NCBI RefSeq assembly: GCF_002240355.1
Contig: NZ_CP016353.1
Location: 5,309,001-5,373,000 of the forward strand
Source of the DNA: Prauserella marina
Lineage (GTDB): Bacteria; Actinomycetota; Actinomycetes; Mycobacteriales; Pseudonocardiaceae
Direction: 5' to 3'
DNA length: 64,000 bases
Part shown: positions 40,534 through 47,904 of the stretch, piece after piece
Position numbering within the stretch: position 1 is the stretch's first letter
Layout: every line of letters begins with the position of its first letter
The notes under the pieces: generated by a model
What the model was told of the DNA's origin: nothing
Seen by the model: the letters and a program-made list of their open reading frames with translations, nothing else
The model's database searches: none
Translations under genes and position numbers: made by a program

Positions 40534-41733
40534 TCAGCTCTTCGGAACGCTGATCAGCAGCGCGTCACCCTGGCCACCACCGCCGCACAGGGCAGCGGCG
40601 CCGAGGCCGCCACCTCGTCTGCGGAGTTCGTAGGCCAGATGTACCGCGAGCCGCGCGCCCGAGGCTCCGATGGGATGACCCAGCGCGATCGCGCCGCCGT
40701 TGACGTTCACCACGTCATCGGCGAGGCCGAGCTTCTGAGCGGAAACGAGACCGACCGCGGCGAACGCCTCGTTGATCTCGACCAGGTCCAGGTCGCCGAC
40801 CTCAAGCTTTGCTTTGGCCAGCGCGGCCTTGATGGCGTTGGCAGGCTGCTCGTGCAGGCTCGCGTCGGGGCCTGCGACCACCCCGTGCGCGCCGATCTCG
40901 GCGAGCGGCGCGATGCCGAGTTCGGCTGCCTTGGCCTTGCTCGCCACGACGACGGCGGCGGCACCGTCGGAGATCTGCGACGCCGAACCGGCCGTGATGG
41001 TGCCGTCGGCCGCGAACGCGGGCCGCAGCGCGCCGAGTCCCTCCGCCGTGGTGTCGGCGCGGACGCCCTCGTCGGTGCCGAAGACGAGCGGATCCTTCTT
41101 GCGCTGCGGGATCTCGACGTCGACGATCTCCTCGGCGAACGTGCCGTCAGCGATCGCCGCGGCGGCGCGCTGGTGCGAACGCGCGGCGAAGGCGTCCTGG
41201 TCCTGCCTCGTCAGGCCGTACCGCGAGTTGTACTTCTCGGTGGAGGCGCCCATGGCGACCTGGTCGAACGCGCAGAAGAGGCCGTCGTGGGCCATGTGGT
41301 CGACAAGTGTCGTGTCGCCGTACTTGAAGCCGGAGCGCGACTTCGGCAGCAGGTGCGGGGCCTGGGTCATCGACTCCTGCCCTCCCGCGACGACGAGATC
41401 GAACTCGCCCGCGCGGATGAGCTGGTCGGCGAGCGCGATCGCGTCGAGCCCGGAAAGGCACACCTTGTTGATCGTGAGCGCGGGAACGTCCATCGGGATG
41501 CCTGCCGCGACCGCGGCCTGCCTGGCGGGAATCTGACCGGCTCCAGCGGTCAGCACCTGGCCCATGATCGTGTATTGCACCGCATCCGGCGCGACGCCCG
41601 CGCGTTCGAGTGCCGCCTTGATGGCGAAGCCGCCGAGCTGCGCGCCCGAGAAATCTTTCAGCGAGCCGAGCAGCCGACCGATCGGCGTACGGGCGGCACC
41701 CAGGATCACGGAACCGGTCACCATGTTCACCAC
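40534..41733 (-). CDS. Acetyl-CoA C-acetyltransferase (thiolase)
   Basis: 399 residues. Nucleophile Cys92 in NKVCLSG, His in [17 protein letters not shown] and second Cys in [11 protein letters not shown], all present. Joins two acetyl-CoA to acetoacetyl-CoA or cleaves 3-ketoacyl-CoA. Next to MeaB and across from methylmalonyl-CoA epimerase and near crotonyl-CoA carboxylase/reductase, it probably feeds the C4 and C5 acyl-CoA route. GGAGG five bases upstream of the GTG start. Confidence 0.9.
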   Translation of the reverse strand: MVNMVTGSVILGAARTPIGRLLGSLKDFSGAQLGGFAIKAALERAGVAPDAVQYTIMGQVLTAGAGQIPARQAAVAAGIPMDVPALTINKVCLSGLDAIALADQLIRAGEFDLVVAGGQESMTQAPHLLPKSRSGFKYGDTTLVDHMAHDGLFCAFDQVAMGASTEKYNSRYGLTRQDQDAFAARSHQRAAAAIADGTFAEEIVDVEIPQRKKDPLVFGTDEGVRADTTAEGLGALRPAFAADGTITAGSASQISDGAAAVVVASKAKAAELGIAPLAEIGAHGVVAGPDASLHEQPANAIKAALAKAKLEVGDLDLVEINEAFAAVGLVSAQKLGLADDVVNVNGGAIALGHPIGASGARLAVHLAYELRRRGGGLGAAALCGGGGQGDALLISVPKS

Positions 41734-41873
41734 AGCCTCCTGTTGTCATCGACGCGCTGCTTCTTCGCACCGGCGAACAGCTCGACGATACCGGCCGGAA
41801 ACCGCTCTGAATCGAAGGCAGCGCGAATCACACTTTGTGAAGATCCGCACGCCCGGTGCCTATCCTGTCGGGT

Positions 41874-42317
41874 ATGCGAAAGGCACTGGAGCCGTTCATC
41901 ACGACCATCGATCACGTCGGGATCGCCGTCGCCGACCTGGACGCCGCAATCGAGTTCTACGCGGCGAACTTCGGACTCGAAGCCACGCACACCGAGGTCA
42001 ACGAGGAACAGGGCGTCAGGGAAGCCATGTTGCACGCGCCAGGTGACGGCGCGGGCCCCGCCGTGCAGTTGCTCGCTCCGCTCCGGCCGGAATCCACGAT
42101 CGCGAAATTCCTCGACAGCAAGGGCCCAGGGCTCCAGCAACTCGCGTTCCGGGTCACCGACGTCGATGCGGCCGCCGAGACGCTGCGGGCCAACGGCCTG
42201 CGGTTGCTCTACCCGGAGGCGAAAAGGGGCACGGCGGGCAGCAGGGTCAACTTCGTGCATCCCAAGGACGCGGGCGGGGTCCTCGTCGAGCTGGTCGAGC
42301 CAGGCCAGGAGCAATGA
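41874..42317 (+). CDS. Methylmalonyl-CoA/ethylmalonyl-CoA epimerase
   Basis: 147 residues, the usual VOC-fold epimerase length. Metal ligands by family knowledge (P. shermanii His12, Gln65, His91, Glu141) map to His14 (TIDHVGI), Gln65 (AVQLLAP) and Glu139 (VLVELVE); the third ligand, normally His, appears to be Gln89 (GLQQLAFRV). Rest of the pattern (RGTAGSRVNFVHPKDAGGVLVELV) is typical. Divergent from the thiolase, 140 bases away. Confidence 0.85.
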   Translation: MRKALEPFITTIDHVGIAVADLDAAIEFYAANFGLEATHTEVNEEQGVREAMLHAPGDGAGPAVQLLAPLRPESTIAKFLDSKGPGLQQLAFRVTDVDAAAETLRANGLRLLYPEAKRGTAGSRVNFVHPKDAGGVLVELVEPGQEQ

Positions 42318-42333
42318 GCCTCACGTACCGGCC

Positions 42334-42942
42334 TTACGAACCACCAATGCCCTGCGCCGTCTGCGCGCGCAGGGTGAGCGAACCCGCGATGAACGTCAGC
42401 TCGCGCTCCATCTCCTCGGGCAGCGAATCCTTGGAGTGACGCGCGACGGAGTGCCGGTAACTGATCGCGAGCGCGAGCAGCGCGGCCGCGCTGTCGACGT
42501 CCTCCCGCGGGAGGACACGGTGACCCGCCGCGCCGTTGATGACGGCCCGCACCTGTTTGACCAGGACCTCGTAGCGGCTCTGAAGCGCCTCGCGGATCGC
42601 CCTGTGCGTGTCGGACTCCCGCCACAGCAGATGGGAGAGCACGCGCGAGCTGGACAGCCGCCGGTCGAGTTCGGCGACGAGTCCGCGCAGGCTCTGCGCG
42701 ATGTCTCCGGCGACCACGACGCCCGCCGGCTCCACCTGCTCGTCCGGCAAGCGTTCCACCAGCGCGGACAGCAGATCGTGTTTGCGCCGGAAGTAGTAGT
42801 GAACGAGTCCTTTCGGCACCCCGGCGACCTCCGCGATCCGGGAGGTCGGGGTGGCGTCGAAACCGAGTTCGGCGAACAATCGTTCGGCCGCGAGAAGGAT
42901 GCGTTCCCTCGCGGAGGGGTCGTCGGTCTGCTTGCGCCCCAT
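42334..42942 (-). CDS. TetR family transcriptional regulator
   Basis: 202 residues. HTH ARERILLAAERLFAELGFDATPTSRIAEVAGVPKGLVHYYFRRK at about 11-55, in the YYF-K form. The C-terminal domain resembles regulators of fatty-acid or acyl-CoA genes. Converges on the epimerase gene 16 bases away and is preceded by the SPW gene on the same strand. Control of the acyl-CoA cluster is a guess. Confidence 0.85.
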   Translation of the reverse strand: MGRKQTDDPSARERILLAAERLFAELGFDATPTSRIAEVAGVPKGLVHYYFRRKHDLLSALVERLPDEQVEPAGVVVAGDIAQSLRGLVAELDRRLSSSRVLSHLLWRESDTHRAIREALQSRYEVLVKQVRAVINGAAGHRVLPREDVDSAAALLALAISYRHSVARHSKDSLPEEMERELTFIAGSLTLRAQTAQGIGGS

Positions 42943-43065
42943 CACTCCCCCTTTTCGCTGTGCTCGCGGTGGTCCGCACCCGCCGCGATCACGATAGCCC
43001 CAGGGGAAAGGGCGAGAGGCCCGATCGGTGCCCGTGACGACACGGACCGGGCCCCGCGCCATCAC

Positions 43066-43461
43066 TCAGTGCTGGCTCGCCGCACGGTGAGCCGAGCTCG
43101 CGATGGGGAGTGCCGCCGCCCCCGCGATCACCGTGAGCCCACCGACGATCCAGGACGTCCACGCGGCACCGGTGAATCCGGTGTAGGTCATGACCCATGG
43201 CGAGATGAACGCGAGCGCTCCCAGTACGACCTGGACTCCCTCGCCGTAAATCAGCCCCGGTACCGCGAGCGACACGAGACCGTCCAGCGCGATGAGCGCG
43301 CCGAGCACGATCATCGTCCACATCGCCGCGTTGTCCGTCGACATCCAGATCGGGGACAGGGCGAGCACGGCACCCAGAACGACCTCCACCCAGTCGTGAG
43401 GGCGGGTCCAGCTCCTCGCCGATGACGCCGACGTGGCTGACGAGCCTGAGGATGCAGCCAT
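43066..43461 (-). CDS. SPW repeat integral membrane protein
   Basis: 131 residues with four membrane helices in two hairpins, each opened by the family motif: LSPIWM near residue 34 and ISPWVM near 85 (PF03779). Function of the family unknown. A near-perfect ribosome site GGAGGTGATC ends three bases before the ATG, implying strong translation. It is the only gene between a TetR gene and the ccr promoter. Confidence 0.82.
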   Translation of the reverse strand: MAASSGSSATSASSARSWTRPHDWVEVVLGAVLALSPIWMSTDNAAMWTMIVLGALIALDGLVSLAVPGLIYGEGVQVVLGALAFISPWVMTYTGFTGAAWTSWIVGGLTVIAGAAALPIASSAHRAASQH

Positions 43462-43711
43462 CGTGATCACCTCCGATGAAAACAGTTGGCAAGGCGGGCG
43501 CGGTCGTCGCGCTCGTCGAGGGAAAACCGTGGCCGTCGCGGTCCCCTCGTCAATCGTGCGCCTTGGTTGGCCAGCCGGTCAATTACCGTTCGGCCACAGG
43601 TGGGATAACGAACAGGGGATGCGCGGGACCGCCCTCGCGCTTACAGTTGTGCACCTGGTTACCGGTCAGTAGTTTTTCTCGCCGAGCCCCTTCCACCTCA
43701 TGGAGGCGCCC
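43462..43711. other. Intergenic region between SPW gene and ccr, nothing coding seen
   Basis: The 250 bases must hold the divergent promoters of the SPW gene and of ccr. Short open frames run across it but show no family likeness. No clear inverted repeat or -35/-10 pair stands out; the ribosome site GGAGG for ccr is at its right edge. Confidence 0.4.
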
Positions 43712-45055
43712 ATGACAGGCACGATGAGCGACATCCAGCAGGCCATCATCTCCGGAAACGGGGACGAACTCGGCTCGCTTCCGGTCCCCGCGCACTACCG
43801 GGGGATGACCGTGCACGCCGAGGACGTCGACATGTTCGACGGGCTGCCGAGCAAGGACAAGGACCCTCGGAAGTCACTGCACCTCGACGAGGTTCCGGTG
43901 CCCGAACTCGGGCCGGGCGAGGCGCTCGTCGCCGTCATGGCCAGCGCCATCAACTACAACACGGTGTGGACGTCGATCTTCGAGCCACTGCCGACCTTCA
44001 AATTCCTCCAGCGCTACGGCAGGCTCTCCGAACTCGCGAAGCGGCACGACCTGCCCTACCACGTCGTCGGCTCGGACCTCTCCGGCGTCGTCCTCCGCAC
44101 GGGGCCGGGGGTGCACTCCTGGAAGCCGGGCCAGGAGGTCGTCGCGCACTGCCTCAACGTCGAACTCGAAAGCCCCGACGGACACAACGACACCATGCTC
44201 GACACCGAGCAGCGGATCTGGGGCTTCGAGACGAACTTCGGCGGCCTCGCCGAACTCGCGCTGGTCAAGGCCAACCAGCTCATGCCGAAACCGGCGCACC
44301 TGACCTGGGAGGAGGCCGCCTGCCCAGGTCTGGTCAACTCGACCGCGTACCGGCAACTGGTCTCCCGCAACGGCGCCGACATGAAACAGGGCGACGTGGT
44401 GCTGATCTGGGGCGCTTCGGGAGGACTCGGTTCCTACGCCACCCAGTACGCGCTGGGCGGCGGCGCCATCCCGGTCTGCGTCGTCTCCAGCCCCGAGAAG
44501 GCGAAACTGTGCAGAAACCTCGGCGCCGAACTCGTCATCGACCGCACCGAGGAGGGCTACCGGTTCTGGAAGGACGACAACAACCAGGACCCCAAGGAAT
44601 GGCAGCGCTTCGGCGCGAGAATCCGCGAACTCACCGGTGGCGAAGACCCCGACATCGTCTTCGAGCACCCGGGAAGAGAGACCTTCGGGGCCTCGGTCTT
44701 CGCCGCGCGCAAGGGCGGCACGATCGTCACCTGCGCGTCGACCTCGGGCTTCATGCACCAGTACGACAACAGGTACCTGTGGATGAACCTCAAGCGCATC
44801 ATCGGCTCCCACTTCGCGAACTACCGGGAATCGTGGGAAGCCAACCGGCTCATCGCCAAAGGACGAATCCATCCGACCCTGTCCAGGACCTACGCGCTCG
44901 CCGACACCGGGCAAGCCGCCTTCGACGTGCATCGCAACCTCCATCAAGGCAAGGTCGGCGTGCTGTGTCTCGCGCCGGAGGAAGGGCTCGGAGTGCGCGA
45001 TGAGCAGACCCGCGCGAAACACCTCACCGGGATACAGACGTTCAGAGGCGTGTAG
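43712..45055 (+). CDS. ccrA: Crotonyl-CoA carboxylase/reductase
   Basis: 447 residues, the family's normal length. Opens with the CCR N-terminus (SLPVPAHYRGMTVHAEDVDMF), the active-site SAINYNTVWTSIFEP, NADPH-binding WGASGGLGSYATQYALGGG, and FVEHPGRETFGASVF-like CO2-site region (FEHPGRETFG) followed by HFANYRESWEANRL. Converts crotonyl-CoA with CO2 and NADPH into ethylmalonyl-CoA, for the ethylmalonyl-CoA pathway or polyketide extender supply. GGAGG lies six bases before the chosen ATG. Confidence 0.93.
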   Translation: MTGTMSDIQQAIISGNGDELGSLPVPAHYRGMTVHAEDVDMFDGLPSKDKDPRKSLHLDEVPVPELGPGEALVAVMASAINYNTVWTSIFEPLPTFKFLQRYGRLSELAKRHDLPYHVVGSDLSGVVLRTGPGVHSWKPGQEVVAHCLNVELESPDGHNDTMLDTEQRIWGFETNFGGLAELALVKANQLMPKPAHLTWEEAACPGLVNSTAYRQLVSRNGADMKQGDVVLIWGASGGLGSYATQYALGGGAIPVCVVSSPEKAKLCRNLGAELVIDRTEEGYRFWKDDNNQDPKEWQRFGARIRELTGGEDPDIVFEHPGRETFGASVFAARKGGTIVTCASTSGFMHQYDNRYLWMNLKRIIGSHFANYRESWEANRLIAKGRIHPTLSRTYALADTGQAAFDVHRNLHQGKVGVLCLAPEEGLGVRDEQTRAKHLTGIQTFRGV

Positions 45056-45081
45056 TCCGCAAGGCCCGTTAGGGTGGAGCC

Positions 45082-46185
45082 ATGAGCCTTGGCGAGGAAC
45101 GGGAGCTCGTGCCGCTAGGTGCCGGCTTCGATTTCGAGAAGCGTGGGTACAGCCGGGGGCAGGTTGACGAGCATTTGGAACGGCTGGACGCCGACCTGAA
45201 GATGCTCACGTCCGATCGGGACGCGGCCATCTCGCATGCGGGCGATCTGGCACGGCAGCTCGAATCCGCACGGATCGAGATCGACGATCTGCGTGGTCAG
45301 GTCGAACGACTCGCCCAACCGCCGACCACGATCGAGGGTCTTTCCGAGCGCCTACAGCGAATGCTGCGCCTCGCTCAGGAGGAGTCCAGCGACACCAAGG
45401 CGCGCGCCGAGGCGGAAGCCGGTCACATCAGGGCCAAAGCCGAGTCCGACGCGAGCGCCATGCGGGCCCGGTACGAGCAGTTGCTGACCGAACTCGCCGA
45501 GCGCCGCAGGGAGATGGAGGCCGAGCACCGCAAGGTCCTCGAAGACGCGAGGGCCGAGGCCGAGGCCATCACGACAAAGGCGACGGAAGAGCGTGACCGG
45601 CTCGACAGGGAAGCCGATCAGCGGCGGACCCAGGTCGAGGAAGACTTCGAGATCGCGATGGCCACCCGGCGCACCGAAGCGATGCGCGCACTCGCCGAAC
45701 AGGAAGCGGCGAGCAAGGCCGAGGCGGAACGCCGCGTTCGCGAGGCGACGGAGGAAGCAACCACCATCCGCGCCGAGGTCGCCGCCGAGCAGGTCAAGGC
45801 ACGAAACGACATCGAGCGACGCCAGCGCGAGTCTATTGAGGACACGAACAGGCGTAAGCAGAACTCGATCAGCGAGGCGAACGCACGCGTCGCCGAAGCG
45901 ACCGACGAAGCCAACCGGCGCGTCAGGGAGGCGACGGAGGATTCGGCCCGCCGGGTCAGGGAAGCCACCGACAAGGTCGAGGCACTGCGCAAGATCCGCG
46001 TGAAGATCGCGGAGCAGGTCGAGTCGGCTCGCGCGATGCTGACGCAGGCCAACGAGGCGCTCGACAGCGCGGAACCCATCATCGCCTCCGCTCCCGAGAT
46101 CGAACCGGAGCCTGACCACAACGGCGTCGGCGAGCGGACGGTACGCGAGACGGCGGCCGTCGGAGCAAAACCAACTCGCGAGTAG
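45082..46185 (+). CDS. FilP/DivIVA-like polar coiled-coil protein
   Basis: 367 residues, almost wholly coiled coil. The N-terminus (GFDFEKRGYSRGQVDEHLERLDADLKML) matches the DivIVA-like head of Streptomyces FilP/Scy proteins (GFELVRRGYDRAQVD form). Residues 80-330 are long heptad helices with repeated RRVREATEE blocks. FilP makes filaments near hyphal tips. Downstream of ccr by 26 bases, though promoters cannot be excluded. Cytoskeletal function is inference from the head. Confidence 0.75.
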   Translation: MSLGEERELVPLGAGFDFEKRGYSRGQVDEHLERLDADLKMLTSDRDAAISHAGDLARQLESARIEIDDLRGQVERLAQPPTTIEGLSERLQRMLRLAQEESSDTKARAEAEAGHIRAKAESDASAMRARYEQLLTELAERRREMEAEHRKVLEDARAEAEAITTKATEERDRLDREADQRRTQVEEDFEIAMATRRTEAMRALAEQEAASKAEAERRVREATEEATTIRAEVAAEQVKARNDIERRQRESIEDTNRRKQNSISEANARVAEATDEANRRVREATEDSARRVREATDKVEALRKIRVKIAEQVESARAMLTQANEALDSAEPIIASAPEIEPEPDHNGVGERTVRETAAVGAKPTRE

Positions 46186-46238
46186 GTAACTGCTGCGCCG
46201 GGCCGCCCGACCCGCTACTGTCGGCCTCTGTGCTCGCT

Positions 46239-46261
46239 GAGCCCCGCTTCGGCCGGGGCTC
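46239..46261 (+). terminator. Terminator after the coiled-coil gene
   Basis: GAGCCCCG-cttcggc-CGGGGCTC, perfect 8-bp stem with a 7-base loop, 53 bases after the stop. Confidence 0.6.
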
Positions 46262-46305
46262 GGCAGGCACTGTCAGTCCTGGCCGACAAGCAGTTGGAGG
46301 ACCCG

Positions 46306-46755
46306 ATGGCCGCCTATCGAACCGTGGTCGTTGGCACGGATGGTTCGGACACGTCGTTCGCAGCCGTCGACCGCGCCGCGAGTGTCGCGGCGGACGCGGG
46401 AGCCACCCTGGTCATCACGTGCGCCTACTACCCGGCCGGCAAGCACGACATCGAGAAAGCGCAGGAAGAGCTGCGCGAAGAGGCTTACCAGGTCGTCGGT
46501 TCCGCTCCCGCCGAGGACACCCTGCAAACCGCGAGGGACAGGGCGGCCAAGGCGGGAGCGGGCGACATCGAGACCATCGCGGTCGTCGGCGAACCGGTCG
46601 ATTCGCTGCGCAAGATCGTCACCGAGAAGGCGGCCGACCTGCTCGTCGTCGGCAACAGAGGACTGAACACGCTCGCGGGCAGGATCCTCGGCTCCGTTCC
46701 ATCGGAGGTGGCGCGCAAGTCCGGCGTCGACGTGCTCATCGTGCACACCACGTAG
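46306..46755 (+). CDS. Universal stress protein (UspA family)
   Basis: 149 residues, single USP domain. N-terminal RTVVVGTDGSDTSFAAVDRA and C-terminal LVVGNRGLNTLAGRILGSVPSEVARKSGVDVLIVH carry the ATP-binding G-2x-G-9x-G-S/T pattern. GGAGG five bases before the ATG sets the start; an earlier in-frame ATG lies inside it. The adenylate cyclase gene starts 21 bases downstream, so the two stress-linked genes may share a transcript. Confidence 0.88.
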   Translation: MAAYRTVVVGTDGSDTSFAAVDRAASVAADAGATLVITCAYYPAGKHDIEKAQEELREEAYQVVGSAPAEDTLQTARDRAAKAGAGDIETIAVVGEPVDSLRKIVTEKAADLLVVGNRGLNTLAGRILGSVPSEVARKSGVDVLIVHTT

Positions 46756-46775
46756 CGGGCGCGGCGCGACTCGCG

Positions 46776-47837
46776 ATGGCCGAGGAACCCCTGCCGCAGC
46801 GGCTCGAACGCATTCTGCTCGGCGGCAAACGCAAGTACACACGGCTACAGGTCGCCGAGCGGGCCGGAGTCCCCGAGGAGCGGTCGAAACAGCTCTGGAT
46901 GGCGCTGGGGTTCGCGAGTGTCCCCGACGACCAGGTGGTGTTCACCGAGGCAGACGTCGAAGCCATGCGTGTCACCGACCGGCTCGTCGCGTCAGGGCTG
47001 CTCGACAAACGACAGGAGACGGCCGTCGCACGAACGGTCGGGCTGCACCTGTCCCGTCTCGCCGAATGGCAGGCCGATCTGCTCGGCTCGTTGCTCGAGG
47101 AGAATCCAGAACTCGCGGCCGACGACCGGCAGGTCGGCAAGCTCGTCGCCGGGCTGCTACCCGAACTGGAGCAGGTGCAGAACTTCGTGTGGCGCAGGCA
47201 CCTCGCCGCCTACGCGCCGCGTGCCGTAGCCTCCGCCGACGAAGGCCAGGCCGGTGCCGAGGCCGAGGTGGTCGGCTTCGTCGACATGGTCGGTTACACG
47301 AGGCTGACCCGAAGGGCCGACGAGTCCGAGTTGAGCGAGGTACTCGACCGGTTCGAGGCCATGGCGACCGAGGTCATCGCCGAACTTCGCGGCAGGGTCG
47401 TGAAGATGATCGGCGACGAGGTGCTGTTCGTGGCCGACGCGCCCGTCGCCGCGGCCGAGATCGCGCTGACGCTGGCCGAGCGCGCCGACGCGGACGAGGC
47501 GCTGCCTTCGGTGAGGGCAGGGCTCGCGGCCGGACGAGTACTCAGCAGATTCGGCGACGTGTACGGCTCGGTGGTGAACCTGGCGAGCAGGCTCACCGCC
47601 GTCGCGCGGCCGGGGACGATCCTCGTCGACAGGGAACTGGCGAAACGACTTGCCGGGGCACCTGGCTACGAGCTCCGGACCCGCAGGGCCGTCACGGTCC
47701 GCGGCTACAACCGGCTCCGGCCCTCGGCGCTGCGAAGGGCCGAGCCCTTCGACAGCGGCCAGGAACTGGCAGCCGACCTGCTCGGACTCACCGGACAGGT
47801 CGAACAGCGCCCGCCGTCGCGACAACGGCGACGCTGA
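46776..47837 (+). CDS. Class III adenylate cyclase with N-terminal regulatory domain
   Basis: 353 residues. The C-terminal catalytic domain (165-340) is complete: metal Asp170 (VGFVDMVGYT) and Asp214 (MIGDEVL), ATP-selecting Lys210 and Asp261 (FGDVYG), transition-state Asn268 and Arg272 (VNLASRL). The helical N-terminus (LLGGKRKYTRLQVAERAGVPEE and VGLHLSRLAEWQADLL) resembles the autoinhibitory domain of mycobacterial Rv1264-like cyclases, which respond to pH. Soluble, no membrane helix. cAMP synthesis is likely. Confidence 0.88.
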   Translation: MAEEPLPQRLERILLGGKRKYTRLQVAERAGVPEERSKQLWMALGFASVPDDQVVFTEADVEAMRVTDRLVASGLLDKRQETAVARTVGLHLSRLAEWQADLLGSLLEENPELAADDRQVGKLVAGLLPELEQVQNFVWRRHLAAYAPRAVASADEGQAGAEAEVVGFVDMVGYTRLTRRADESELSEVLDRFEAMATEVIAELRGRVVKMIGDEVLFVADAPVAAAEIALTLAERADADEALPSVRAGLAAGRVLSRFGDVYGSVVNLASRLTAVARPGTILVDRELAKRLAGAPGYELRTRRAVTVRGYNRLRPSALRRAEPFDSGQELAADLLGLTGQVEQRPPSRQRRR

Positions 47838-47904
47838 TCCGGCTACAGGATTCACCCGGCGCGAGCGGCTTCCGCTGATTCGCGAGAAACCGCCCGCCGT
47901 CCGG

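Noticed and set aside
40639-43425. Open frame of 928 codons on the plus strand
   Set aside because: It crosses the thiolase, the epimerase and tetR in wrong frames; the translation is Arg/Gly/Pro-rich and matches nothing.
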